A DNA stretch of 64,000 nucleotides from Symsagittifera roscoffensis. Its lineage: Eukaryota; Xenacoelomorpha; Acoela; Convolutidae. Positions 11,846 to 23,282 of this stretch are shown one piece after another (the first letter of the stretch is position 1; each line of letters starts with the position of its first letter). Location: the NCBI RefSeq assembly GCF_963678635.1, contig NC_087063.1, positions 31,634,599-31,698,598 on the forward strand. The letters run 5' to 3'. The notes beneath the pieces are model-generated. The model saw only the letters and a program-made list of their open reading frames with translations. It ran no database searches and was not told the origin of the DNA. The translations under genes were made by a program, and so were the position numbers.

Positions 11846-12502
11846 AACTGAAATTATTACCTTTTGATAGCTTTTGTAGATAGCAATTTGGATTTGAATT
11901 ATTAAAATCTAAAAGATAAACTATTAGATATTAGATTTCTATAGAACTCTAGATCTGTCCATAATAATAGTAGTTAGTAAATGCGGTTGGTTTCTTTGGT
12001 TATTTTACTGCGTTTCTGTCGAGATTAAGTTGTTTATCGAGAAAAAATACAACAAACACTAAAGAAACCAAAGCACGTTTATCTTTTTTTTTCGCCCAGT
12101 TTTTAATAATAAATCTATGAATTAAAAATGTTTTGAATGAAACAAGAAGCAAGGCGAAGTCAGAAATGGGAATTATCGGTCGATCTGGGGAAGGAATTGG
12201 GAAGATCTGATATCAGCTGCGCTCTCAGATGATATCTAGCTGTGGGCCATCTTGAATTGACCTCCATAAAGACAAAGAAAAATGCAGAAGGCTAACTAGT
12301 TGCTGTACAAGTAGCTCAGAATTTTTCGATCACAATAATTAAAATAGATAATCAAAAACGAGAAAACATTTAGAAAAATTAGAAAAAAAAATTTGAGAAG
12401 TAATTGGATTAAGTAGAGAACTGCAAAAAAGTGAAGAGGCTGAAAGTAAAAATATTGCTCTGGATATTAATTTCGAATACATTCTCTGTCACAATTTTAA
12501 AT
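11846..12502. other. no gene seen between the NIDO gene and a MITE
   Basis: AT-rich intergenic DNA without recognisable features. Confidence 0.5.
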
Positions 12503-12879
12503 CAGGGGCGGATTTAGGGGGCGGGGTTGAGGGTGGACTTTCACTTTAGGAATTCGACCCCTTGTCAACCCAAAGGGTTCCCCCTTTGTACTGTTTTGAG
12601 ATATCCATTTTTGGTGACAGACCCTCTAAAAACTTGGAAAGGCGCCGTGGGCGCCAATATATACTAATTTGAGGGGGCAGCGCGCGCCGAAAAACCGCGT
12701 TTTGACGAGTTTTTCAAAATTTTGCTTGCGGGGAAGACGTTTTGCCCAGTAAAGGGTCTTTTTAGTGCTTTGGGAGAGTTTGCAAAATCAATTTGGTCGA
12801 TCAAAAAAAACGACAAAGTTTTTGAATTTTTGCGAAAATCCGCCCCACCTTCCTCGATAAAACCCTAGATCCGCCCCTG
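12503..12879 (+). mobile_element. MITE-like element, family M1 copy 1
   Basis: Starts with CAGGGGCGGATTTAGGGG and ends with CTAGATCCGCCCCTG, an inverted-repeat pair. Internal landmarks are shared with 42717-42963 (same orientation, left end missing) and 50442-50782 (opposite orientation): GGCGCCAATATATACTAATTTGAGGGGG and a TCTTTTTAGTGCTT segment. No coding; non-autonomous DNA transposon. Confidence 0.8.
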
Positions 12880-12904
12880 TTTGAGACAAAGAAAAAGGTT
12901 ACAA

Positions 12905-13420
12905 AAAACTCTTCCACTTTTTTAAAGTATTGTTCTATAGGAACTCTTGAGATTGTGAAGTTTGTTTGTAGATGGAGCAGTAATAGATGCAGACACCGAA
13001 TATTTGACCCTCCACATCCAATCCAGTTTGGCCAGTCATGGCGCGTGGAAGAATCTGATTGGCTGTTCCAGTCTGAGCCAATCAGATTCTGCAGATGAAA
13101 CTGCAGTTGACATCACGACCGGATCAGCTGGTTTCTTGCCCAGATACGAAATGAGCTGCCAATGAGCTGATTCGGCTGGCGACTTTAGAGTTTCTCCGTT
13201 TGTTTCGATCTCTTTTTCAGGTTCTGCTGGAACAAAAGAATTAAATAGCTTTTCTGAGCTTTTTTATAGTCAAACACTAAAAGTTAATTGAGTTGGAAAG
13301 GAGCTTTTTGGTACTTTGCTTCAATAAATGTTGTTTCTCGAGTCAAATGCATGAATAAAAAAAAGCAATTTAAGAACTGGAAAAAATTAACAGAATTGTC
13401 AATATAGCAAAATAATCATC
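12905..13420 (+). pseudogene. decayed duplicate of NIDO gene exon 5 with flanking introns
   Basis: Aligns with 10922-11420, including the TTGTTCTATAG acceptor region, GATGGAGCAGTAATAGATGC, GATTGGCTGTTCCAGTCTG and the downstream intron. The copy has small indels that break the frame (stop at TGA near 13166). It lies 3' of the gene's last exon, so it is a partial tandem duplication and probably not used. Confidence 0.8.
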
Positions 13421-13634
13421 TTATAAATAATCACTTATATTCACTCGACCGAAAGGGTCAAATCATGTCTGCATATGCAGGTGTAGCTCTATAGCTTTTT
13501 TTCAGAAGCGAAAATTCGTCGGCATTAGAACAGTTAATGAGAGATATGATTGATCAACCAAGGAGAAACTTTTTTAGGGTGAGTGATTTCAGGTCATTCG
13601 CTTCGTTGTTCCAATGAATCAGCGATTTTGCTTT

Positions 13635-13687
13635 CAGTGTTTGATTGTTAGTGATTGGGTTTCTTGACCATTAACAATCAAACACTG
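13635..13687. repeat. perfect 16-bp inverted repeat
   Basis: CAGTGTTTGATTGTTA at 13635-13650 and its exact complement at 13672-13687, with a 21-base loop. No evident function. Confidence 0.75.
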
Positions 13688-13943
13688 AGCGCTTTTTTGT
13701 TCATATGTTAAATATGATTGGAGAACATCAATTGAATGATATTGGAACGCAAACAACACTTTTTCATAATGTATGGTCTCTTCGTTACCATCATGAACAG
13801 CTACTTTCCCGCATAAAAAGTTTAAATTCAAGCCCATTTTAATAGGTTTATGTGAAACCTGGCTAGCAAGCAATGATCCTTTGTGCTATAATAAAATTAA
13901 AAATTATAAGCTTATTCTATCTAAACCAAGAGAGACTGAAAAC

Positions 13944-15700
13944 TTAGGGGTCTGGTTTTTTACGTGAAGCAGGTTTTTTCAGGCAAAGAGTACATACTAA
14001 GAAAAAACGATAAATTGGAAAATTTTCTGATTGACTTAAGAAAAAGAAAAAATGAGAAGATTTTAACGTGCCATTTGATGTATAGACCGCCATGGGTAAA
14101 AATTTTAGAAAATTGGCAAATGTTTGAAGGGTTAAATGATAAAATTAGTAATAAAAACGATGATATACTGATTTGTGTAGATTTTAGTATTAATATATCT
14201 AAGAGCAGGTTGAAACAAAAGAACTATCAAGAAATTATCAACATGTATGATTTGCAAGTAAACAGTTTTGAGCCAACAGGAGTAACAAGTACTTCATCTG
14301 CATGCATCGATCATTTTACAAGCAGTTGTTTCAATGACGCTAAGATCTTGCAATGCAAAATAAGCGATCGTTATGCTCTCCTCAATTTATTACATACCTC
14401 AATTAACAAAAAACTGGATTATATAACACAAGGTAACACTGGCGCTATAAATCGTTCTGCTCCTTTTCAATCAATCGAAATGTCTAAAACTGTTGGATTA
14501 CTAAAAATTGCCAAAAACAGAGACATGAGAAAAATAAATGTTTCTTAAACTGGATCCAAAATCAAGTCCGGAAAATTGAGAAAAGCAAATTAAAAACAAC
14601 AAAACATCTGCGACGAAACATTACGCAACGCCAAAATTGATTTTTATGACAGAAGTACAAATAGTCTGAGTAATTCTAAAAAACTATTCTCTACACTGCG
14701 ATCACTATGGGGTAAAACAAGTAAGTCTCAGCAAACTATGTTAACTGCATAAAATTTTAAAACATATGTTTCTGGTATCGATGAAAAGATGAAAAACAAT
14801 TTCGGTAAGCAAAAAAAATCAATCGAATAGGATCTGCAAAATTTTTGCTTTTGTTTCTCCGTATACAACAGAAAAAACAACTGATGCAATTTAAAATTTG
14901 AAAATGGCAATAGTACTAGTCATGATGGAAGAAGTAAAAAAAAACAAGCTTTTTCAGTTGTTAGTCAACTACTGACTGATCTTTAATTGTTTATATCATT
15001 GAAATAAACAAGGTTTAAGGAAGGATACTGTCCTTCCGATCTAGAGCTCCGACTGCCCGAGTTATTCCAGTATACAAAGATGATTTTGTTACTTTTGAAA
15101 GTAATTACAGACCCATTGGTTTATCAATGTCAATTGATGAATGAACTTTTTGGCGAGAAAATCGTTCACAGAATGATGAGTTTTTCAGACCCTTGTGATA
15201 ACCGTTTTGGTTTTCGACCAAAACATTCCTGCGCTAATGCACTAATTGAAATCACTGAAAAATTACGAAAAAAGTATGCTAAGAAGGAAACAGCACAAGC
15301 TTGCTTCGTAGATGTAAGAAAAACTTTTGATAAGAAAAATCATGAAAAATTGCTTGAAAAATTTGAGTTAAACGGTTTTCGTGGAAAATGATTAGGCCTA
15401 ATCAAAAGTTATTTATCCAGTAGTCTTCAACATGTAGATTATAATAACTGTAAGTCAGAAATTTTTTAAAAAAAATATGTTATTCCCGGTCTTGGGATCC
15501 ATGCTGTTTCTAATATACATAAATAGTTTGTCTTTACAATTTGGTAACACGAAGTCAGTTTTTAGGCGGATGACACAAAATTTTTTAGCAATGATCAAAT
15601 AGAATTTCAAAAAGCTTTAAAACGAAGTCAAGAATGGTTCGCTGATGACAAGACTTTCAAACGAAGTCAAGATTGGTTTGCTTTTTGTCAAGTGAGGAAA
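13944..15700 (+). pseudogene. degenerate LINE (endonuclease and reverse transcriptase fragments)
   Basis: An open stretch at 13964-14548 resembles the C-terminal half of a LINE APE-type endonuclease: a DDILICVDFSINI block where GDFN is expected, then ACIDHF and ISDRYALL in place of the SDH box. After a decayed spacer, 15080-15391 resembles reverse transcriptase (NYRPIGLS, FGFRPKHSC, a KTFDKKNHEKLLEKFE block). A broken continuation reaches an ADDTKFF catalytic-box remnant near 15565-15590. Multiple stops and frameshifts make it dead. Same strand as the genes. Confidence 0.75.
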
Positions 15701-16619
15701 ACTTCACCTCTTAATTTGTTTTGATTTTAAATGATGTTTCTTATGTCAAAAAAAAAAAAAAAGAACAGCAGCAAACCTTTTACAGACAGTAGGACTAAAA
15801 ACAAAATGATTAAAATGTCTCTCATACGACAAATAACGCAAGTTTATAAATTTGTTTAGAGTATTGATCTCATACCACCAGACGTAGAAAAAAATTGGCC
15901 CAATCTCAGTTTCAAAGATAATTATCGTCAAATTTTGATATGCTTTCAAAAATAAATTGTCACCTCAATTTTCAAGATGTTCTTCCATGTCCCTTCTGGG
16001 GTACACCGATCATGAGTTGAACTACTCTTAGGTGGGCCCTTCCAGACAGTTGGATAATTTGTATATAATTATTTGTAAATTGAATGTGTTAACTGTTACT
16101 GGTAAATGAAAATAAACTTAAAGACCGTAAACGATGCAACATCTAGCCAGAAGATTCCAGATACAACCAAAATGAGACCTTTCAGTAAGTTTAAACATCT
16201 ACAATTTTGCTTGAGCTTTAAATTCTTGAGCTGACTATTAGAAAGTAGTAGGACCGCAACAAGCTTGGCATCTGAATGACTAATTGCTTTTGCTCGATGT
16301 TTAAAAAGTTTAAACTGGACTGTTCGAGCCTTCTTTTAGCCTCGTAAATCCTACTTTCCTCAACATTCGAGCAAAATTCACTACTCAAAACTTTTGTGGC
16401 ACTGAAACTTATTTGTATATTTTTGTGGCAATGAAACTTATTTGTATTTCAATTTTTCGCGGGGGCACTTGTGTCGTCCGCGAAAAATATATTTTTGTAT
16501 CAGCCTTGTTATAGCTTTTTCCTTTTCACTCTCTCTTCTACTTGAAAATATCTATCGTCTTGCATGCAAATAATTGAAATAATTTGTCTTGAAATTTTAT
16601 ATTTCGCAAGACATTCAAA
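15701..16619. other. no gene seen; spacer before the giant retroelement
   Basis: AT-rich. A GTGGCA(C/A)TGAAACTTATTTGTAT unit is tandemly repeated near 16390-16455. No sequence here resembles the 3' LTRs at 36.9-38.7 kb, so a 5' LTR is not recognised. Confidence 0.5.
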
Positions 16620-17862
16620 TATTGAGCCAGACATTCATGTCGACCGGGTAGCCGTGAGCAGCTTGTCAGCCAACGCATTGTTACGGAATATGAAGATCCC
16701 GATTGTGGCTCAACCACACCGGTAAATGATCATATGAACGTGACAGAAAGCATGAAGATGTTGGAGGCTGTTGCTTACCGCCTTGTCTGCGAAAAGGGTA
16801 AGTAGCCCTTCCGGTCAACTGGGACACGAAATCAAGAGTGGGGCACCCTAATTGGTCATCCAGTCATGGAAATTGATGCAGGAACATTTGGAGATGCTAG
16901 AGGAACGAAATCAGATGACCGCGGAACTACTCGTCTCGAAAGAAAACGACACTACCATTGCCGTTTTATGGAATGATCGCGCAAAAGCTGACCTGAGGAC
17001 GAGCAAATAGGAGGAGGTAATAGCTTAATTGAGTCTCTATTGGGAAAATACTATCCAGATGATTTGTTTCCGACAAGGAAAAACTTGCTTGAGGTTTTCA
17101 TGCAAAATATGTTTAGCTTGTCCATCAAATTGCTGCTCGCATTGTCCGTTATTTTTCCGAAAGGATTGTTTAGCAGTGTTTTATCGCCTGTTGAAGTATG
17201 TGGACCCAAGCCAATAGAACAGACTCACAGGCACTCCTGAGGAAACAGATGAGTAATGATGTGCTGTTATGATGTGCTGTTATGATATGAGTAATGATGT
17301 GCAGATGAGTAATGATGAGTAATGATGTGCTAGAAGGGTCAGAGATCTCGAGCTGTCAGAACTGAACTTTAGTAGTCAGTTGCGATCGAAAACGCAGCGA
17401 AAGCGTCGAGGACCAATTATGGCCAATCCGAAACTCTGAAATCTTGTTCCTCCAAACAAAAAGTTAAGGCAAGTCTTGAGTATCCACGCGTGGGGAAAAA
17501 CAATCAAATTGGTGAAGCAAGAGGTGAAGGTGATTCTGAAAAATAAATGGCTGCAAACGGCAATGCCGAATTCCCGTTTAACCGGAGACTGGCACTAGAG
17601 ATGTAGAGTCCCTTGCTGGTATCCTTCATTGGAGCTCTCGTGGAAAAATAGCAGTAGGAATATACCCATGCTATTCATTGTTCAGTGTTTTTTTGATTAT
17701 TCAGCTTCCTTTTGAGGGACATGCGTAACATCTTTTGGACGGTACTGGGTCGAAAGCCAGAGGATCCTCGTCGCCAAGATGTAGGCTGATTGCAGTAAAA
17801 GACTGACGAAAGGTGGGCTCATCTTCGAGAATCCAGAGTATCGTGAGGAGAGATTTATTTTG
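16620..17862 (+). pseudogene. decayed 5' part of the retroelement (gag-leader remnants)
   Basis: Coding-like GC composition appears from about 16620. A short open segment at 16861-16999, in the same frame phase as gag, encodes a charged helical stretch (EHLEMLEERNQMTAELL) ending in TAG. The region also holds stops and a TGAGTAATGATGTGCTG-type minisatellite at 17243-17333. It may be the original N-terminal part of gag or its leader; it is not intact. Confidence 0.45.
17243..17333 (+). repeat. minisatellite (GATGAGTAATGATGTGCTG-type)
   Basis: Several imperfect copies of AGTAATGATGTGC(TGTTATGATGTGC) in tandem, within the decayed 5' part of the retroelement. Confidence 0.75.
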
Positions 17863-19926
17863 ATGAAAAGATACATGGCCCTGATGACAGACGACCTGTC
17901 TTACACCAGAAGGTGCTCGGTATTATTCAGAGTGGAGGAAATTGAGATAGTTCGCCACGGACACAAGTTAGGAGCCGTGGAGGCATATTGTGTTCCGGGT
18001 GAAGAGCAGACGTTCTCGAAGGCAAAGAAAAGTTGGAAGTCTTTGAACGATGAGCGCATGACGTCGCTACAAGCCGAAGGTCTATCCTCTAGTTACGACC
18101 AACCGGAAATAACCCATCCGGATGTGAACTTCACACCGTGCCCAAGGAATGACATGAGCAGGGAGGCGTCTTCTGCCTCGCCGACCAGGCCTATGTCAGA
18201 TGGGATAACGATGGGAGCATCATCAACGTTTGACAGACTGATGACGTCAATGCACAAGCAAAAGGGCGGTGCGTCATCGAGTACTAGGCTACAGCCGCAG
18301 TTGACCTCGTCTTCTCTGGGGCTAACCCCGCCATTGGGGGCAGCTGGTGACATAAGTGACATGTTCGCTGGTGTGATGAATGGCCTGGATGAATTGAGGC
18401 GGGACATGACTAAGAGGATAGATCAAGTTGACGAGAGAGCTCACCATGGTCGAGAGAGTTTGAAAGATGAGCTAACGCACGTGAAGTCGCAGGCGAGGTT
18501 TGATCAGGCTCAATTGATTCGTAACACCGATCAATGCCTGGCTGAGAGCCTGGCACAGGCAAACAAAGAGTCAGAGGAAAGAGAGGCTAGGATGAAAAGA
18601 GAGATCGAGCGATTATTGAATGATCATGATAACACCTACGCCCAAACGATGACTGGCCTGGAAAAGAGGTTGGACGCCAAATCTGACTTGATGATGCGGA
18701 AGCTTGACGCGATCCTGAATGGGAGTAGTTGGCAGGAGCATTCCAACTCAAGGGAGCGCTCACGCCATGCGAATGTTGGAGATGGTACGGGCAACAGTGC
18801 CAGAGCCCAGCAAGGCTCGAAAACGAGCTACGAACATAGAAACAAGGAGCGGCCAAGGGCAGCCCCGCAGAGGCCTGGCTGGACGAATCCAGTCCCGCCG
18901 GAGGCAGATGCCACCCCGGAGACAAGATTGCCAACCGTGCCACAAGTCAGTTCAGTACCAGATCTGACTACAGTCTCACAAGACACAACGATGTATGCCT
19001 CGATGTTTGAGCCTCTGAACAGATCTCTTGAAACATTCATCACCAAGCTCTCGAAGTCAACCGAGAGAGGAGAGAGGTCAAGAAGAACACTGAAAAAGCC
19101 GAAGTCATATAAAGACGAGTCAGACGGCTGCATTGATACTTGGATAGAGGTGATGAAGTTACACTTTGAGGAAGAGAATCTCTCCAAGAAACAAGAGTGC
19201 AGCGCGCTGACAAGCAACCTGGAGGGTACTGCATTAAGTTGTGTAATGGCGAAAAGAGCCAATGAGAGAGACAGCGCTCGCAAGATATTCGACATCCTGC
19301 TGAATCGTTTCGGCTCTGGAGTACAAGGGCACCAGGCTATGGTGAAGTTCGAGAAGAGGCGTCAGAGAGATGAAGAATCAATAGATAAATTCTTGGACGA
19401 CCTTGAATTGCTCAGGAGGAGAAGCAACCCGGATGAGAGAATATCCGAGCGAAACTTGGCGATTGCTTCGAAGTTCATGGATGGAGTAAGGAGTGAGGAG
19501 TTGAAGACGATGTTGGCCACTCACTTCACCCTGTCGCTTGACCAGGTACCCACGCCTGACGACTTGCGTATGAAGTCACGCGAGTATTTACTCATAAAAC
19601 CGAGGGCGCAAAATCGTTACAGCAATTATGGCAACTATAGCGGGACAAACACTGGTGCGAATTCCAGTTGGTACAAACCTCGTGATGACATGGATAAGAG
19701 GAGGTCGTGTGCGAATTGTGGTTCGATGGACCATCACGTTTTTGCGTGTTCTGCATACAAACAGAACATGAAGGCCATAGGCTTTTTTCTCGAGGACGCC
19801 GACGCGACCGACGAGGATCATGAGGAGTACGTCAGAGGGCTCATCATGAAATATGTCCGAGGTGTTTCTTCTGTAATTTGGAGGGACACTTCAAGTCGGA
19901 TTGTACTCAATTTTGGGACGCAGTAG
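17863..19926 (+). CDS. gag: Gag-like protein of the giant retroelement
   Basis: 687 codons from the ATG at 17863. The N-terminal third is Ser/Pro-rich. A long charged coiled-coil-like stretch follows at about residues 170-285 (MNGLDELRRDMTKRID onward). A retrotransposon-gag capsid-like helical domain lies at about 415-575 (CIDTWIEVMKLHFEEENL to MDGVRSEELKTML). A CCHC zinc knuckle, CANCGSMDHHVFAC, is at 19708-19749. The protein should form the particle and bind genomic RNA. The ORF ends with TAG at 19924 and overlaps the pol frame, which is in -1 phase and open from 19824. A second knuckle lies only in that -1 frame, so Gag alone has one knuckle and the frameshift product would have two. Confidence 0.85.
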   Translation: MKRYMALMTDDLSYTRRCSVLFRVEEIEIVRHGHKLGAVEAYCVPGEEQTFSKAKKSWKSLNDERMTSLQAEGLSSSYDQPEITHPDVNFTPCPRNDMSREASSASPTRPMSDGITMGASSTFDRLMTSMHKQKGGASSSTRLQPQLTSSSLGLTPPLGAAGDISDMFAGVMNGLDELRRDMTKRIDQVDERAHHGRESLKDELTHVKSQARFDQAQLIRNTDQCLAESLAQANKESEEREARMKREIERLLNDHDNTYAQTMTGLEKRLDAKSDLMMRKLDAILNGSSWQEHSNSRERSRHANVGDGTGNSARAQQGSKTSYEHRNKERPRAAPQRPGWTNPVPPEADATPETRLPTVPQVSSVPDLTTVSQDTTMYASMFEPLNRSLETFITKLSKSTERGERSRRTLKKPKSYKDESDGCIDTWIEVMKLHFEEENLSKKQECSALTSNLEGTALSCVMAKRANERDSARKIFDILLNRFGSGVQGHQAMVKFEKRRQRDEESIDKFLDDLELLRRRSNPDERISERNLAIASKFMDGVRSEELKTMLATHFTLSLDQVPTPDDLRMKSREYLLIKPRAQNRYSNYGNYSGTNTGANSSWYKPRDDMDKRRSCANCGSMDHHVFACSAYKQNMKAIGFFLEDADATDEDHEEYVRGLIMKYVRGVSSVIWRDTSSRIVLNFGTQ

Positions 19927-22900
19927 CGGACGCGAAACATCCCCGCCACGAAGAGGCGCTTTCGGGTGTCAAGGCCAGTCGAGCACGTCTGATGAACGAG
20001 GCTGAATCTCGGAGAAAGGAGACGACACCGAGCACCTTCACGACCAAAAAGGTTAAGACATGGCCTGACGAGGTGGTAGCCTTGAACCTCGAAGCAGAGT
20101 CGTCTAGCCCACTCAAGGTGGATTACGGCCTGGCGGCAAGGACAGCGCTGCAGAATGTCAAACAGGACCTAGCCACGAAAGAAGTGGAGCAATGGGTAAG
20201 GTCGGAGCTGGAGAGCACAGATCTTCGGGAAAATCTTAATGTCCTGGGTAAAACGACAAAAGCAGAAGACAAAGAGGAACCCAAGAAACAGGGACTAAAA
20301 CTGAACGTTATATCTGGTAAGACTTTCGGCATGACGAAGGCGGGAACCGAAAAAATAATGTCCATCATCTCAGTCGCAGGGCACCAGGTGGTCAAGAACT
20401 TGAGTGAGCCATCCGAGATTACACTAGTCCACCTGGACATCTATGCCGACTACCTGAAGGAGAAAGATCCCAAACTGGACTCCAGGGCAGTGCGAGCGCT
20501 GCTCACAACGGGAGGTCCGAGGCTGATGAAAGTGGACGGACATTATATCGATGTCCATGGCCCTTACCCGATCCTAATGAATGTGGATGGCATCAATATC
20601 TACACGAAAGCTCACATAACTGATGCGAACGATCAGGTTGGCCGGATATACATTGGTCAAGAGGAGCTGAAGGTCAGACGAATCGGACACAACGCGATGA
20701 TCGAACAAGATGCGGTGCATATTGGTTGCGAGGCCGATCTGGCCGCACACGTTCTGGACGTGCAAGGCAGACAACTTTCAGTAAAGGGACTGCTAGACAC
20801 GGGAGCAGTGGTTAGTGTCATGCCAGTCAAAACTTGGACCAACATGGGTTTCGAAAGGTCGGATCTCATACCGATAAACATCAGGTTGGCAGCTGCCAAT
20901 CAGGGAGCGATCTATGTCGCCGGACGAACCCCGATCATTTCACTGCAGCTCGGAGGAAGACAACTTTGGATGAGCTTCCTAGTAGTAGAGAATTTGGACG
21001 AATCCGACCAGTTCATCCTAGGAAGGGATTTTGTTCGCAACTTTGACGTCACGATCGATCTCAATGACGGATTGATTAGGATCAAGGATCCTGAGAGAAA
21101 GTATGAGAAAAGACCCCTTAATAAGATCTTAATTAATCAGGCCAAGGTGCCGATTTTTCTGGATCGAAAAGTTAGATTAAAACCAAACCAAGCCGTAGTA
21201 GCGACGTTTAGGATGAGGAACTTGAATGAACTCAGCAATGACAGACAGGTGTGTCTGGTACCAAATCCAAACAGTAAAAGCTCGGCTATTTTAGGAAGAA
21301 GCTTCTCACTCACTCAGAGCGGACTGTGTGTGAGTGTGTTATTGAACACAGAAGCAACAATAGTGACAATACAGAGGGGAAAGAAACTTGGCTACGCTTT
21401 GCCTCTGAACACAGACTTTCAGAGTGTGGAGAACTTGAAAAAGTTTGATGTAACTAAATGTCCATTGCATGCGAACCAAGAATGTATAATGAGAAGAGTG
21501 AATGAATTGAAATCTTCTGGGAAATTGTTTTCAATGAAGTCGGAAACAGATGATGGGCTGTCTAGTTGTTCCAACTTCCCTGAGAGACCGACGGAGGCAG
21601 AGTTAGCAGTGAATAAACCTGTCCTACCTGAGATAGAACATCTGAAGGGTAAAATATCAGACAAGGAACTAGATTCGCTCAGGGCGGTGCTAAATCGGAA
21701 CGCAGACGTTTTTTCGAAACATAAGGCTGACATAGGTTGTTGCAATTTTGTAGAGCACGAGATCGAGATAGAAGAGGGCTCGGTACCTCATAGGGAAGGG
21801 GCGAGAAGAATGACCCCAAACAAGTCAGAAGCGTGTAGGAAGGAAATCGAGATGTTAATGGAGTACGACATGATCGAGCCGTCGAAGTCCCCCTGGGCTT
21901 GTGGCGTGGTCATGGCGAAAAAGAAAGGGGGACAACTCAGATTTTGTTGTGATTTCCGTTATCTGAACGCAGTGACTATAAAGGATGCATACCCGATTCC
22001 CCGCATCGATGAGAGCCTATCCAAGCTGGGAGACGCGAAGTTCTTCACGACGTTGGATTTGGGCTCTGCATTCTGGCAGGTGCCACTCAGAAAGCAAGAT
22101 CGAGAGAAAACAGGCTTCGCATGTGAGCTGGGACTGTTCCAGTGGAAGAGGATGCCATTCGGATTGTGCAACGCGACGGCCACATTCCAGCGACTGATGG
22201 CCCAGGCACTCACGAGCGTCACTAAGAAATACGGGAATCTCATTATGTGTTATGTCGATGATGTCGTGATTGCAACACCAACCTTGGAAGACCACATAGA
22301 GAGGTTGGAGGAGGTGTTTTCTTGCATGAAGCAGGCGGGTCTGAAATGTAAACCCTCTAAGTGTGAAATCCTCAGGGATTCCATAAAGTATCTGGGCCGC
22401 CTGGTTGACAAACATGGAGTGAGACCAGATCCCGAAGCGGTTGAAGCGGTGCTGACCTGGAAGGCACCTAAAACAGATACACAGCTGATGAGTTTTCTGG
22501 GATTCGCAATTTATTATCGAGAGTTCATCAAGGGGTATGCTGACAAGATATACCCCATGCAGAGGTTGATGAGAAATAAGGGCAAAAAGTTCACCTGGAC
22601 TGATGAGGCACAAGTTTCATTTGAAAACATCAAGCGTGAACTTTGCGAGGCACCGGTCCTCGGCATGCCAACAGAGAAGATGATGTTCGTACTGGACACG
22701 GATGCATCAGTGGTTGCGATATCGGGCATACTTCACCAGGAGCAGGAGTGGAACGGGAGAACGGTTCTTCGTCCGATAGCCTACGGGAGTAAAGTCCTGA
22801 GCGATACTGAAATGAAGTACGGCGCGCCAAAAGCGGAGATGTTTGCGGTGATCACTTTCGTGGAAAAATACAGGGCCTACTTGGGGAGTGCTCCCTTCAA

Positions 22901-23282
22901 GTTACGTGTGGATAACCGTGCCCTTGCCTGGCTGAAAACCTATTCGATGGACCAAAGCTATATTGGTCGTTGGATCGTGCGCCTGGATGGATACCACATG
23001 ATCATAGAGCACCGTACTCGTGACAAACACCAGAACGCAGATAGCCTCAGTAAAAAGACAGAATTTTATGAGCGCCTCGAGGAGAATCAGGCTAACCAAT
23101 CAGAGATCAAAGACGGGTTTTCCTTTCTGGACAAAGAAACCTACGACAAGCTGCCACTTACTAGGTGGTTAGACAAGTCAGGACATCCTATACCTGGACA
23201 CCTTGACCTTCCAGTGGAGATGGCCGCGGAGATAAAGCTTTTAGCCAGAGGCGAGCCCGTTCCGTTGGATCTGCTAGTCTGA
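19824..23282 (+). CDS. pol: Pol: protease, reverse transcriptase and RNase H
   Basis: Open in the -1 frame relative to gag from 19824, so it is probably made as a Gag-Pol fusion. It opens with a zinc knuckle, CFFCNLEGHFKSDC (19863-19904). A retropepsin with LLDTGAVVSVMP (active site at 20796-20804) and a later ILGRDFV block follows. Reverse transcriptase spans about 21780-22400 with RFCCDFRYLN, TTLDLGSAFWQV, MPFGLCNA and the catalytic YVDD at 22251-22262. RNase H follows from about 22690 (LDTDASVVAISG, YGAPKAEMFAV, RVDNRALAWL, KHQNADSLSK). All core motifs look intact. The frame stops with TGA at 23280. The downstream integrase ORF is in the same frame, after two more stops. Confidence 0.9.
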   Translation, partial: GVRQRAHHEICPRCFFCNLEGHFKSDCTQFWDAVADAKHPRHEEALSGVKASRARLMNEAESRRKETTPSTFTTKKVKTWPDEVVALNLEAESSSPLKVDYGLAARTALQNVKQDLATKEVEQWVRSELESTDLRENLNVLGKTTKAEDKEEPKKQGLKLNVISGKTFGMTKAGTEKIMSIISVAGHQVVKNLSEPSEITLVHLDIYADYLKEKDPKLDSRAVRALLTTGGPRLMKVDGHYIDVHGPYPILMNVDGINIYTKAHITDANDQVGRIYIGQEELKVRRIGHNAMIEQDAVHIGCEADLAAHVLDVQGRQLSVKGLLDTGAVVSVMPVKTWTNMGFERSDLIPINIRLAAANQGAIYVAGRTPIISLQLGGRQLWMSFLVVENLDESDQFILGRDFVRNFDVTIDLNDGLIRIKDPERKYEKRPLNKILINQAKVPIFLDRKVRLKPNQAVVATFRMRNLNELSNDRQVCLVPNPNSKSSAILGRSFSLTQSGLCVSVLLNTEATIVTIQRGKKLGYALPLNTDFQSVENLKKFDVTKCPLHANQECIMRRVNELKSSGKLFSMKSETDDGLSSCSNFPERPTEAELAVNKPVLPEIEHLKGKISDKELDSLRAVLNRNADVFSKHKADIGCCNFVEHEIEIEEGSVPHREGARRMTPNKSEACRKEIEMLMEYDMIEPSKSPWACGVVMAKKKGGQLRFCCDFRYLNAVTIKDAYPIPRIDESLSKLGDAKFFTTLDLGSAFWQVPLRKQDREKTGFACELGLFQWKRMPFGLCNATATFQRLMAQALTSVTKKYGNLIMCYVDDVVIATPTLEDHIERLEEVFSCMKQAGLKCKPSKCEILRDSIKYLGRLVDKHGVRPDPEAVEAVLTWKAPKTDTQLMSFLGFAIYYREFIKGYADKIYPMQRLMRNKGKKFTWTDEAQVSFENIKRELCEAPVLGMPTEKMMFVLDTDASVVAISGILHQEQEWNGRTVLRPIAYGSKVLSDTEMKYGAPKAEMFAVITFVEKYRAYLGSAPFKLRVDNRALAWLKTYSMDQSYIGRWIVRLDGYHMIIEHRTRDKHQNADSLSKKTEFYERLEENQANQSEIKDGFSFLDKETYDKLPLTRWLDKSGHPIPGHLDLPVEMAAEIKLLARGEPVPLDLLV

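Noticed and set aside
19824-19926. Canonical slippery heptamer for gag-pol
   Set aside because: The zero-frame codons in the overlap contain no XXXYYYZ heptamer. The -1 relation is real, but its mechanism is unassigned.
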